From contig JAIESI010000135.1 in NCBI GenBank assembly GCA_019746135.1, forward strand, positions 1 through 44,658: a stretch of DNA of 44,658 nt. The letters are read 5' to 3'. This stretch comes from Xanthobacteraceae bacterium. Its GTDB lineage: Bacteria; Pseudomonadota; Alphaproteobacteria; Rhizobiales; Xanthobacteraceae. Position 1 is the first letter of the stretch, and every line of letters begins with the position of its first letter. The position numbers and the translations under genes are program-made. The notes under the pieces are model-generated. The model had not been told where the DNA came from, did not search any database, and was given only the letters and a program-made list of their open reading frames with translations. Below, one piece after another: positions 8,660 to 16,518 of the stretch.

Positions 8660-9643
8660 ATGAAGAAACCTGTCGTCGTCATGCTCCAACTCGCGTGCGC
8701 CCTCTTTGCGGCGACCGCGGTCCAGGTCCCCGCTGCGGCGGCCTATCCGGATCGGCCGGTCACGTTCCTGGTGCCCTATGCGCCCGGCGGCGGCACGGAT
8801 GTGTATGCCAGGATCTTGGCCGACGGACTGCAGCAACAACTCAAACAGTCCTTCGTGGTCGAAAACAGGGCCGGGGCTGCCACCCAGATCGCGGCATCGG
8901 TCCTGATCAACGCGCCGGCGGACGGCCACACCATCATGATGGCAGCCGGCACGACACTCGTCGTCAATCCGATGATCTACAAGAAGCTATCCTACAACGC
9001 GGATGAGCTGGCGCCTGTCGCAATGGTCGGACATTCGGTGTTCGTGCTGTTGGCCAATCCATCGGTGCCGGCCAAGACCCTGCCGGAGCTGATCGCATAC
9101 ATCAAATCCCAGCCGCCTGGATCGCTGAGCTATGGCACCCCGGGAAGCGGCACCCCGCACCATCTCTTCATGGAGATGCTACTTTCGAGGATCGGCGCGA
9201 AGATGACGCAGGTGCCTTACCGCGGCAGCACGCCGGCGCTGACCGATGTCGTGGCCGGCAATATTCCGATGATGATCGTCGATCTGACGCCAGCCCAGCA
9301 ACTGATCAGCGAAGGCAGAGTCCGGGCGTTCGGGATCACCTCGCCGAAGCGCGCCAAACCCGCGCCGGACATTCCCACGCTCGACGAGGCCGGTCTGCCC
9401 GGTTATGCGGGCATTGCATTCAACGCGGTGGTGACCAAAAAGGGCACGCCGAAGGCGATCATCGATCGACTCAACAAAACGATCACCGATCACGTCAAAC
9501 GGCCGGAGATCACGCAGAAGGTCTACTCGAGCGGCATTCAGCCGGTCACGAGCACTGTCGAAGAGTTCGAGAGTTTCATCGCCGACGAGAAGACAAAATG
9601 GTCGAAGGTGATCGCCGATGCCGGCATCGCAAAGGTGGATTGA
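8660..9643 (+). CDS. Bug (TctC-like) solute-binding protein
   Basis: A 327-residue periplasmic receptor with a Sec-type signal peptide (MKK start, hydrophobic core, cleavage near AAAAYPD at residues 26-30). The mature part starts YPDRPVTFLVPYAPGGGTD, the diagnostic Bug ligand loop, and continues with SFVVENRAGAATQIA, YGTPGSGTPHHLF, VPYRGSTPALTD and the terminal helix. It probably binds the carboxylate substrate or an intermediate of the pathway encoded upstream, since it is the last gene of the amidohydrolase-Rieske operon (45 bp gap). No TctA or TctB transporter subunits are near, so the membrane part must be encoded elsewhere, or the protein has a sensing role. Confidence 0.95.
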   Translation: MKKPVVVMLQLACALFAATAVQVPAAAAYPDRPVTFLVPYAPGGGTDVYARILADGLQQQLKQSFVVENRAGAATQIAASVLINAPADGHTIMMAAGTTLVVNPMIYKKLSYNADELAPVAMVGHSVFVLLANPSVPAKTLPELIAYIKSQPPGSLSYGTPGSGTPHHLFMEMLLSRIGAKMTQVPYRGSTPALTDVVAGNIPMMIVDLTPAQQLISEGRVRAFGITSPKRAKPAPDIPTLDEAGLPGYAGIAFNAVVTKKGTPKAIIDRLNKTITDHVKRPEITQKVYSSGIQPVTSTVEEFESFIADEKTKWSKVIADAGIAKVD

Positions 9644-9723
9644 CGGAGACGGCTATCGGTTTCCGCCAGGTGAAGCGCATGAGATTGCGGTGATTCCCGG
9701 CACGCCCGTATCGGTTTCGGCGG

Positions 9724-10050
9724 CTACGACGCGGCCGGGATTTCGACTTCGATCGTATCCGATTCGACGCGCACCCGGTAGGTTCTGAGATCCTCCGTTA
9801 TGGGGTCGCCCATTCCTGCGCCTGTCTTCACATTGAAGCATCCGGCGTGGAGCGGGCATTCGACGACATCGCCGTCGAGTATGCCGTCGGTCAGAAGGGC
9901 CAGGGCGTGAGTGCAGACGTTTTCGGTCGCGTAATACTGCCCATCGACATGGTAGACCGCGATCTCCAGGTCGCCGATCTCAATGCCGAGCATTTTTCCT
10001 TCAGGCAGCTTTGATATCGGCGCGACTTTGACCCATGTAGCGTTCGCCAT
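9724..10050 (-). CDS. Rieske [2Fe-2S] ferredoxin (aromatic oxygenase electron carrier)
   Basis: A 108-residue bacterial Rieske ferredoxin of the biphenyl/naphthalene-dioxygenase ferredoxin type. Ligands are Cys46/His48 (VCTHAL) and Cys65/His68 (CPLHAGCFN), with canonical spacing and the usual fold ending in VRVESDTIEVEIP. The frame is open further upstream to 10212, but ATG 10050 has an upstream GAGAGG and begins exactly at the family N-terminus (ATWVKVAPISKLPEG). It follows the Rieske oxygenase in the same direction, with a 107 bp spacer holding a perfect hairpin. It is the likely electron donor of that oxygenase; the reductase that would reload it is missing from the window. Confidence 0.94.
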   Translation of the reverse strand: MANATWVKVAPISKLPEGKMLGIEIGDLEIAVYHVDGQYYATENVCTHALALLTDGILDGDVVECPLHAGCFNVKTGAGMGDPITEDLRTYRVRVESDTIEVEIPAAS

Positions 10051-10137
10051 AACGTAGAAGCCTCTCTTCTCTGTAAAGGTCCTCGACCCTGCGGTGGGCA
10101 GGGCCGAGGCAAATTTTTCGGTCCCGCAGGTTCGGGG

Positions 10138-10154
10138 CCGGTCCCTGGGACCGG
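10138..10154 (-). repeat. perfect GC-rich hairpin between oxygenase and ferredoxin genes
   Basis: CCGGTCCC T GGGACCGG is a perfect inverted repeat with 8 bp arms, extendable on both sides by GG/CC-rich sequence. It lies 3 bp past the oxygenase stop codon on the transcript. There is no T-run, so it looks less like a terminator than like an mRNA-stabilising or attenuating hairpin that would let the two genes be expressed at different levels. Confidence 0.5.
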
Positions 10155-10157
10155 GGC

Positions 10158-11432
10158 CTACAATGTGAAGACTGGCTTGTTCAGGGCGTCGTGCAGATTG
10201 AGGCGCGCCCATTCCTTCACGTCGACCGATTTGTCGAGGATGACTGCAGCAGATCGCACACGCTGCGACGATGCATTCACGGCAGGAGGTTCGGTCCCGT
10301 TTTCCAGATCCACTGCGCTCCTGTGGAGCAGGCGCCGCGCCAGAACGATCGCACGATCCGTCGGCATCAGGAATTCCTGGGCGTGATTTTGGATAGGGCC
10401 CATGCTCTCCTGCAGCGATGCGTCCTGAATCGAGAACCCGGCGACGCCGCTGTAGGACTTCTTCTCCTTCTGCGCCTTTCGGTCGATCAGCCAGTCATTG
10501 TCCCGGTTGGCTGTGGGGCGGAAGGTCCCGGGAATGTACTCGACATGGATGCCCTTGCCGGCCTCCATGTCCTTGCGGTCGCCGTCCTCCAGCGGCTGGC
10601 TCGGCAGAAAATTGATGCTCCAGGCCCAGCAATTCTCGTCATCGATCGGAATCCACATGTGGCCACCGAGCGGGTGGTCGCCGAATGGAGGGATCAGGGT
10701 GAACCATGGGAACAGGTATTGCGTGATGCGCCAGTAGTAGGATGAAGCATCGACCTCGCGTCGAGCGAAGATGAGAAGGCCAGACGGCACCTCCTCGATC
10801 TGGAACACCACGTTTGAAGATCGCTTGATGATGCCGTTGGCCTTCGAGCGGTTGTGCATGGGATCGGCGTCCATCTCGAAACGGTGGACCCAGGCGACGT
10901 GCGACGAATCGATCCCGCCTTCGAACGCCTGCAGGTAATTGCTCTCCTGGAGCCGCTTCGAAACGAAGCGATGGCTGTCCGGCAACAGGCACCACTCGAT
11001 TTCCGGCGGCTCAGGCTGCTTTTCCTTCGGGCCCATGTACGCCCAGACGATTCCGGCGCGTTCAATGCAGGGATAGGCGGTAATGCTCACCTTGGAGGCG
11101 GCCTCAGGACTCGACGGCAGGTCCACGCACCGGCCGGAGATGTCGTATTTCCAGCCATGGTAAGAACATCGGATTCCGCATTCCTCGTTTCGGCCCAGAA
11201 AGAGCGAGGCGCCGCGATGGCGGCAGAATTCATCGACCAGGCCGACGCGGCCGTTGGTATCTCTGAAGGCGAGCAGGCGCTCTCCGAGAATCTTGACGCG
11301 GACCTGGGGCCCATCGGGTTCCGCGATTTCTGACGAGAGCAGCGCGGGCACCCAATAACGCCGGATGAGATTTCCCATAAGCGTGCCGGGCCCCGTGCGA
11401 ACCAGCGTCTCCATCATGTCGTTTTTCAACAT
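10158..11432 (-). CDS. Rieske non-heme iron oxygenase, phthalate 4,5-dioxygenase-type large subunit
   Basis: A 424-residue oxygenase that would hydroxylate or dihydroxylate an aromatic substrate, or demethylate it, with electrons from a ferredoxin. The Rieske centre is formed by Cys70/His72 (FCRHRGASLF) and Cys89/His92 (CSYHGWKYD). The mononuclear iron site shows the D-x2-H-x4-H pattern: Asp175, His178 and His183 in IDSSHVAWVH; the bridging Asp is therefore present. Length and the MLKNDMMETLVRTGPGTLMG start match the phthalate dioxygenase group, which works without a small subunit, and none is encoded here. The start has GGAGAT upstream. It is read divergently from the iclR gene. Operator C (11532-11548) and a TTGACC-N18-TATTTT promoter (11565-11594, minus strand) lie upstream. 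Phthalate is only one of many possible substrates. Confidence 0.93.
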   Translation of the reverse strand: MLKNDMMETLVRTGPGTLMGNLIRRYWVPALLSSEIAEPDGPQVRVKILGERLLAFRDTNGRVGLVDEFCRHRGASLFLGRNEECGIRCSYHGWKYDISGRCVDLPSSPEAASKVSITAYPCIERAGIVWAYMGPKEKQPEPPEIEWCLLPDSHRFVSKRLQESNYLQAFEGGIDSSHVAWVHRFEMDADPMHNRSKANGIIKRSSNVVFQIEEVPSGLLIFARREVDASSYYWRITQYLFPWFTLIPPFGDHPLGGHMWIPIDDENCWAWSINFLPSQPLEDGDRKDMEAGKGIHVEYIPGTFRPTANRDNDWLIDRKAQKEKKSYSGVAGFSIQDASLQESMGPIQNHAQEFLMPTDRAIVLARRLLHRSAVDLENGTEPPAVNASSQRVRSAAVILDKSVDVKEWARLNLHDALNKPVFTL

Positions 11433-11531
11433 TCATCTCCGTCGACCAAGGAAGGGTCAAAGCGAATTTCGCGTGCTGCGTGCCGCTGTTTAGCGGAATG
11501 ACGCCAAAGACGCCCGGACCTCTGTTGCATA

Positions 11532-11548
11532 AGTCCGCTGAGCGGACT
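11532..11548. promoter_or_regulatory. operator palindrome C (AGTCCG-N5-CGGACT)
   Basis: AGTCCG CTGAG CGGACT is a perfect 6+6 bp inverted repeat with the central bases also symmetric (CT-G-AG, giving 8+8). It lies between the divergent Rieske oxygenase and iclR genes, 16 nt downstream of the minus-strand -10 box. Its place beside the iclR gene points to that protein as its binder (inference). Confidence 0.75.
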
Positions 11549-11564
11549 ATTGATCTCACGATGG

Positions 11565-11594
11565 AAAATACGCGCTAGGCGGTCGCTTGGTCAA
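11565..11594 (-). promoter_or_regulatory. sigma-70-type promoter of the Rieske oxygenase gene
   Basis: On the minus strand TTGACC (11594-11589) is followed after 18 nt by TATTTT (11570-11565). Operator C begins 16 nt after the -10 box, the same layout as at 6568 and 12538. Confidence 0.55.
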
Positions 11595-11629
11595 CAAACC
11601 CGTCCATGCCCGCGCCGAGGAGATTCTTG

Positions 11630-12376
11630 ATGACTGTGAAATCCGAAAATATGCGTGCCGTCGACCGGGCCATTGATGTTCTGGAGTGCTTCGCGGTCGA
11701 GCGTCGCCCGTTGGCGATCGGTGAACTGGAGAGGCGCGTCAGCCTATCGCGGCCGACCTTGTACCGGATTCTCTCGACTCTCATCAGCCGCAAGTACGTC
11801 CGCAAGGACGGCGAACCGCCTCGATATCGCCTCGATATCGGAGCCGGGCGGCTTGCAGATGCGTGGAACAACTCGCTCGACGTCGCCCGCCTGGCAGAAC
11901 CTTTGATGAGGAATTTGCACGATCGCTACGACGAGACGGTCGCGCTCTATCTTCGCAAAGACAACATCCGGCTCTGCGTATCGGAGATGCCGAGCCGCCA
12001 GGCGCTTTCATACTCGCGCGGCCTCGGCCATTCCGGCAGCCTGTTGCGCGGCGCCAGCGGGCTGGCAATGCTTGCGTTCCTCGACGGCGCCGAGGCCGAG
12101 CAGATCATTGAGCAGGACCGCGACAAAAGTCATGCCCGGGCCGCACGCAGAAGGCTGCCGGAGATTCGCGACGCCGGTTATGCGGTAAGCAGCGGAGATT
12201 TCATCGCCGGCGCGCAGGCCATCGCGAGTCCGATATTCGATCGACGTGGCGACGTGGTCGGCTCGCTCGGCATCTTCGGTCCCTCCGTGCGCTTCAATAC
12301 CAAACGCGTGGGCGAGTGTGCCAAGGCGGTGAAGCAATCGGCCTCCCTGTTGTCGTCCCTTCTGGGGCACGCCTGA
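11630..12376 (+). CDS. IclR family transcriptional regulator
   Basis: A 248-residue IclR-type regulator: N-terminal winged helix-turn-helix (RAVDRAIDVLECFA, then LAIGELERRVSLSRPTLYRI) and a C-terminal effector-binding GAF-like domain ending in IFGPSVRFNTKRVGEC. An upstream ATG at 11606 is in frame, but ATG 11630 has a clear Shine-Dalgarno (GAGGAG 11617-11622, 7 nt spacing) and is preferred. It is divergent from the Rieske oxygenase, with operator C between them. Four copies of this palindrome occur within 6.1 kb, all in promoter regions of catabolic units, which makes this protein the most likely regulator of the island, probably with a pathway acid as effector. Whether it represses or activates is unknown; operators downstream of the -10 boxes suggest repression. 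Confidence 0.94.
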   Translation: MTVKSENMRAVDRAIDVLECFAVERRPLAIGELERRVSLSRPTLYRILSTLISRKYVRKDGEPPRYRLDIGAGRLADAWNNSLDVARLAEPLMRNLHDRYDETVALYLRKDNIRLCVSEMPSRQALSYSRGLGHSGSLLRGASGLAMLAFLDGAEAEQIIEQDRDKSHARAARRRLPEIRDAGYAVSSGDFIAGAQAIASPIFDRRGDVVGSLGIFGPSVRFNTKRVGECAKAVKQSASLLSSLLGHA

Positions 12377-12537
12377 AGCCGCATGCGCGTCTCGCCAGCT
12401 GGGCGCGTGAGCCAGGCCGTTGTTGGCCCAGCCTGATGCAACGGCGCCCGCGGCGGATTTCGCGACCCAAGGCACGTGGCGAAACCGAGCTTCGTCTCGA
12501 GACCGTGCGCATGATCGCCGGTTGAAAGGCCGTGATC

Positions 12538-12566
12538 TTGACGTGCGTGAAAGCTGCTCCTAGCAT
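12538..12566 (+). promoter_or_regulatory. sigma-70-type promoter of the SDR-monooxygenase operon
   Basis: TTGACG (12538-12543), 17 nt, TAGCAT (12561-12566). Expected start near 12573, putting operator D at about +8, as at the amidohydrolase promoter. Confidence 0.55.
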
Positions 12567-12579
12567 GAAATGAACAGTC

Positions 12580-12596
12580 AGTCCGCTAGGCGGACA
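12580..12596. promoter_or_regulatory. operator palindrome D (AGTCCG-N5-CGGACA), overlapping the ribosome binding site
   Basis: GTCCG CTAGG CGGAC is a perfect 5+5 bp inverted repeat whose right half ends 2 nt before the SDR ATG at 12598. The AGGCGG inside it (12588-12593) is also the only Shine-Dalgarno-like sequence for that start, so operator and ribosome binding site coincide. Confidence 0.72.
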
Positions 12597-12597
12597 T

Positions 12598-13383
12598 ATG
12601 GGCATGATGGGTACAGGACCAACTGCTATCGTGACGGGCGGCGCGACGAGCATCGGCGCCGAGATCGTCCGCTCGTTCGCAGCAGCGGGATATCGGGTGG
12701 CGATCGCCGACATCGCGCGAGCCGAAGGCGAGGCGCTTGCCGGCTCCATCGGGCCCCAGGCGTGCTTTCTCGCCACGGATCTCGCCGTGGATGACGACAT
12801 CGCGCGTTGCGTCAGCAAGACGGTCGCCACATTCGGCAAGATCAGCGTGATCATCCATGCGGCGTGCAGCTACGTTGATGGCGGGGTCGCCGCGAGCCGT
12901 TCCGATTGGCGGCGTTCGCTCGACGTCAATCTGGTCGGAGCGGCTCTGCTGGTGCGGGAGGCGCGGCCGCATCTTTTGACGCCGGGCGCCTCGATCGTGT
13001 TCATCGGCAGTATTTCGGCCAAGATTGGCCAGCCGGGTCGATGGCTCTATCCGGCCGGCAAGGCGGCTCTGCTTCAACTTGCGAGGTCCATGGCGCTCGA
13101 TTTCGCGCCATCGGGAATCCGAGTGAACTCGTTGTCGCCCGGGAAAACCTGGAGCGCCCCGCTGCAGCGCAAGCATGAAAACAACCGGCCGCGCGCGGAC
13201 GCGATCGAGGGGGAGTTTCATGCGCTGGGGCGGCTTGGCGATGCAATCGAGATCGCGCGTGCGGCGCTGTTTCTTTGCTCTGATGGGGCAAGCTTCATTA
13301 CCGGCACGGACCTTGCGGTGGATGGTGGCTACTCCGCGATGGGGCCCGAGCGCATGCAGGTTCAGAATCCGCGCGCGTCTTGA
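12598..13383 (+). CDS. short-chain dehydrogenase/reductase (SDR)
   Basis: A classical SDR of 261 residues, an NAD(P)-dependent oxidoreductase. The cofactor motif TGGATSIGAE lies at residues 13-22, the catalytic Ser138 (or Ser140) in GSISAKIG, and Tyr151/Lys155 in YPAGKAALLQ. The C-terminal GTDLAVDGGYSAMG is typical. ATG 12598 is used; ATGs at 12604 and 12607 are alternatives. In an aromatic pathway it could act as a cis-dihydrodiol dehydrogenase behind the Rieske oxygenase or oxidise an alcohol (inference). The next gene, a styrene-monooxygenase-like flavoprotein, follows after 55 bp and is probably co-transcribed. It is controlled from promoter 12538 with operator D. Confidence 0.93.
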   Translation: MGMMGTGPTAIVTGGATSIGAEIVRSFAAAGYRVAIADIARAEGEALAGSIGPQACFLATDLAVDDDIARCVSKTVATFGKISVIIHAACSYVDGGVAASRSDWRRSLDVNLVGAALLVREARPHLLTPGASIVFIGSISAKIGQPGRWLYPAGKAALLQLARSMALDFAPSGIRVNSLSPGKTWSAPLQRKHENNRPRADAIEGEFHALGRLGDAIEIARAALFLCSDGASFITGTDLAVDGGYSAMGPERMQVQNPRAS

Positions 13384-13438
13384 TCCACTGCGTTCAGGCG
13401 CGTGCGATGTGATGGAAAGCGGGAAGGAGACTACTTGA

Positions 13439-14671
13439 ATGCGCTCTATTGGCATTGTTGGAGGCGGCCATGCAGGCCTTCAACTCGGCATCGGGCTCCG
13501 GCAGCGCGGCTATGCTGTGACCATCGTGACCGATCGCGCGCCGGACGACGTGCGGAACGGGCGCATCATGTCGAGTCAGGGAATGCAGCGTACAGCCCTG
13601 CAGCATGAGCGCAGTCTCGGCCTCGCGTTCTGGGACGACATCGCACCGAAGCATGACTTCATCGAATTCTCCCTCGGAGGCGACGACGGCCAGCGGGCGG
13701 TCCATTGGCGCGCTCCTGTTCCGAGCCCGGGCAATTCGGTCTGCCAGCGGGTGAAGGTTCCGCGCTGGACCGAGGAATTCGTCAGCCTCGGAGGCACACT
13801 CGAGGTTCGGCCGGCCGGCATCGAAGATATCGAAGCATTGACCCGCAAACACGACCTGGTCATCGTCGCCGCGGGCAAAGGAGAAATTGCGAAGCTGTTC
13901 GAGCGCGATGCTGCGCGCTCGCCGTACGACAAGCCGATGCGCGCGCTCGCGCTGACCTACGTGGCCGGCATGGAGCCGACCCATCCCAGTCGCGGCGTCA
14001 CCTTCAATGCCATGCCCGGGGTCGGCGAGTATTTCGTGATGCCGGCGGTTACCACGACTGGCGAGTGCGAGATCATGGTGTTCGAAGGGCTGCCCGGAGG
14101 CCCGATGGATTGTTGGGCAGACGTGAAGAACCCGGCCGCGCATCTGCAGCGGAGCAAGGAAATTCTGCAGAAATTCTTTCCGTGGGAGGCGGCCCGCTGC
14201 CAACGCATCGAGCTCACGGAGTCGAACGGGACGCTGGCGGGCAGATTTCCCCCCGTCGTGCGCAAGCCCGTTGGGGTGCTGCCGTCGGGCAGTCTCGTGC
14301 TCGGGATTGCCGACGTGGTCATGCTCAATGATCCGCTCACGGGACAGGGCTCGAACAATGCCAGCAAGTTTGCGCACCACTATCTGGAGCGGATAGTCCT
14401 GCGGGGGGCCGCTCCCTTCGATCGGGATTGGATGGAAAATACCTTCGAATCCTATTGGAACGAACGCGGGAAGCTGACCGCCGAATGGTCGAATCGCCTG
14501 CTTCTTCCGCCGGGCCCTCCGATGCAGGCGATACTGCATGCCGCTGAGCACAACCCGGTCATCGCCCGGCACTTCGTCGAATGTTTCGACGATCCGCCGC
14601 GGTTCTTCCCATGGCTGTTTGACATGGGTGCGGCCGAGGGGCTTTTCGGGCCGCTTCAGCAGGCGGCATGA
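13439..14671 (+). CDS. styrene monooxygenase StyA-like FAD-dependent epoxidase/hydroxylase
   Basis: A 410-residue flavoprotein resembling the oxygenase part of styrene/indole monooxygenases, which use FADH2 delivered by a separate flavin reductase. The N-terminus IGIVGGGHAGLQLGIGLRQ is the FAD-binding fold, followed by VTIVTDRAPDDVRNGRIMSS as in StyA; the second FAD segment is LNDPLTGQGSNNASKFAHHY. The start has AAGGAG (13424-13429) 9 nt before it. No reductase gene is adjacent; the nearest is at 4309, under a promoter region with the same operator. Its substrate may be an indole-, vinyl- or ring-containing compound. A flavin hydroxylase acting on another ring is possible. Confidence 0.85.
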   Translation: MRSIGIVGGGHAGLQLGIGLRQRGYAVTIVTDRAPDDVRNGRIMSSQGMQRTALQHERSLGLAFWDDIAPKHDFIEFSLGGDDGQRAVHWRAPVPSPGNSVCQRVKVPRWTEEFVSLGGTLEVRPAGIEDIEALTRKHDLVIVAAGKGEIAKLFERDAARSPYDKPMRALALTYVAGMEPTHPSRGVTFNAMPGVGEYFVMPAVTTTGECEIMVFEGLPGGPMDCWADVKNPAAHLQRSKEILQKFFPWEAARCQRIELTESNGTLAGRFPPVVRKPVGVLPSGSLVLGIADVVMLNDPLTGQGSNNASKFAHHYLERIVLRGAAPFDRDWMENTFESYWNERGKLTAEWSNRLLLPPGPPMQAILHAAEHNPVIARHFVECFDDPPRFFPWLFDMGAAEGLFGPLQQAA

Positions 14672-14761
14672 TCGAGTATCGGCATGAAAGTGGAAATTCT
14701 GTCTCAGGAAAGGTGAGCCGGCCCGCAACCGGGCCGAACCGCAAACGGAGGCGAGGGTACC

Positions 14762-15706
14762 ATGATCGACATTCGCGGATGGTCCATTGCGTTGACGCTG
14801 GCTGCCGGTGTGCTGGTGTCGCCCTTTGCTGCGGTCGGCCAAGAGCGGATCAAGGTCGGTTTGCTGCCATTTTCCGAATCGCTCGCGGCGGTGATCGCCG
14901 ACAAGCAGGGCTACTTCAAGGAAGAGGCCTTGGAGATCGAGAGTTCGAAGTTCGACAGCGGCGCTCTCGCCGTGCCGGTTCTCCAATCCGGACGGATGGA
15001 CATCGTGCTGAGCAACACCGTCTCGACGTTCCAGGCCATCGAGCAGGGTCTCGATGCCGTAGTGCTGGCGCCGGCAGCGATCGTTCGCGAAACGCCACCG
15101 GATACGACAACGGCCGTCATCGTGAAGAAGGGCGCCATAAAGTCGCCCAAGGATCTGGAAGGCAAGCGCATCGCGGTCAACGTCATCAACAGCACGGCTT
15201 GGCTGCATGCCGTCGCCTGGCTGGAGAAGCACGGGGTGGATCGCACCAAGGTCCGCTTCACCGAGGTGCCATTCCCGCAAATGAACGATCCGCTGTTGGG
15301 CGGACAGATCGATGCCATCGTCCAGGTCGAGCCGTTCCGGTCGGCGCTGATGTCGACGGGCAACGCCGAGGTTGTCGGCTGGCCTTACGTCGAAACCGCG
15401 CCCAACACCGACATCACTCAATACATCGCGCTGTCGTCCTGGGTGCGGAAGAACCGCGCCACGGCGGTCAAATTCGTTCGCGCGGTCGCCAAAGGCGCCG
15501 CCTTCGGCGCATCCAATGAAGCCGCGATGCGCGAAATCAACCAGCAGTTCACCAACCTCAACCCTGCGCTGAAGGACAAGGTTCTGCTGCCGAAGCTCGG
15601 TGCCGCGATCAACTTGAAGGAAATGAACCACACGATGGAGATGATGCGGAAGTACGGATTGCTGAAGACCTCCGTCGACCTTTCCGCGCGTGTCCTCACG
15701 CCCTGA
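14762..15706 (+). CDS. ABC transporter substrate-binding protein (NitT/TauT, SsuA-like)
   Basis: A 314-residue periplasmic binding protein with a signal peptide (MIDIRGW, hydrophobic stretch, cleavage near AAVGQERIK at about residue 27). The mature fold shows the NMT1/SsuA features: VGLLPFSESLAAVIADKQGY, then GYFKEEALEIE, ALAVPVLQSGRMDIVLSNT and DLEGKRIAVNVINSTAW. Members of this group bind sulfonates, nitrate, pyrimidine precursors or aromatic acids such as phthalate. The gene leads a three-gene ABC importer (2 bp gap to the ATPase) within the catabolic island, so it probably imports the pathway substrate (inference). Confidence 0.93.
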   Translation: MIDIRGWSIALTLAAGVLVSPFAAVGQERIKVGLLPFSESLAAVIADKQGYFKEEALEIESSKFDSGALAVPVLQSGRMDIVLSNTVSTFQAIEQGLDAVVLAPAAIVRETPPDTTTAVIVKKGAIKSPKDLEGKRIAVNVINSTAWLHAVAWLEKHGVDRTKVRFTEVPFPQMNDPLLGGQIDAIVQVEPFRSALMSTGNAEVVGWPYVETAPNTDITQYIALSSWVRKNRATAVKFVRAVAKGAAFGASNEAAMREINQQFTNLNPALKDKVLLPKLGAAINLKEMNHTMEMMRKYGLLKTSVDLSARVLTP

Positions 15707-15708
15707 CC

Positions 15709-16518
15709 ATGAATCGGCGGAGCAACGCGGTCCTGGGTGTTCGCGGCCTCCGCAAGAGCTTTTCGGCGGCGGGCGCGACCACTGTCGCGTTGAACGGAGT
15801 CGATCTCGATATCGAGGCGGGTAGTTTCGTCTCAATCGTCGGCCCGTCGGGCTGCGGCAAATCCACGCTGCTGCAGATCATGGCGGGCCTTGCATCCGCG
15901 ACGTCGGGCGATGTTTTTCACAAGCAAAGCCGAATGCATGAGCCGCCACCCGATGTCGTATACGTCTTCCAGCAATACACGCGTTCGCTGTTCCCCTGGA
16001 AGACGGTGGAGCGCAACGTCGCGTTCGGCCTGGAAAGCAAAGGCGGGATGTCGCGGGCCGACGTGGCTGCGCGCACGCGCGAGATGATCGGCCTGGTGAA
16101 GCTGACCGGATTTGAAAGGCACTATCCCTGGCAACTGTCCGGGGGCATGCAGCAGCGCGTGGCGATCGCCCGGGCGCTCGCCTGTCGCCCTTCGGTGCTG
16201 CTGATGGACGAGCCCTTCAGCGCGGTGGACGCGCTGACGCGTGCTGGTCTGCAGGAGCTGCTGCGCTCGCTGTGGCGGGAGATGAACCTCACAGTGGTCT
16301 TCGTCACCCACGACGTCGATGAAGGGATTTATCTGTCCACCCGGGTCGTCGCCTTGACCCGCGCGCCAGGGACTGTTGCGATTGATCTGCCCGTCGAGCT
16401 GCGAGACCCGCGCGATCAGATCGCAACCCGCGCGCTGCCGGCTTATCTGGATTATCGCGCGCGCCTGCTGGCTCAGTTGTTCGCCGACGAAGGTCTCGGG
16501 GGTCCGGAGGCCGCGTGA
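15709..16518 (+). CDS. ABC transporter ATP-binding protein (NitT/TauT, SsuB-like)
   Basis: The 269-residue ATPase of the importer. The Walker A motif GPSGCGKST is at residues 45-53, the Q-loop in VFQQYTRSLFPWKTV, the signature LSGGMQQRVAIARAL starts at residue 143, Walker B LLMDEPFSAVD starts at 164, and the switch His is in FVTHDVDEGIYLS. The gene starts 2 bp after the receptor stop and its TGA overlaps the GTG start of the permease gene (GTGA), so translation is coupled. Confidence 0.96.
   Translation: MNRRSNAVLGVRGLRKSFSAAGATTVALNGVDLDIEAGSFVSIVGPSGCGKSTLLQIMAGLASATSGDVFHKQSRMHEPPPDVVYVFQQYTRSLFPWKTVERNVAFGLESKGGMSRADVAARTREMIGLVKLTGFERHYPWQLSGGMQQRVAIARALACRPSVLLMDEPFSAVDALTRAGLQELLRSLWREMNLTVVFVTHDVDEGIYLSTRVVALTRAPGTVAIDLPVELRDPRDQIATRALPAYLDYRARLLAQLFADEGLGGPEAA

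Noticed and set aside
9644..9723. Bidirectional terminator between convergent Bug and ferredoxin genes
   Set aside because: I found no strong hairpin followed by a T-run in this gap.
13394..15835. 813-codon open frame on the minus strand
   Set aside because: It lies antisense to the monooxygenase and ABC receptor genes; the protein is rich in Arg, His and Gly without domains, a typical high-GC shadow.
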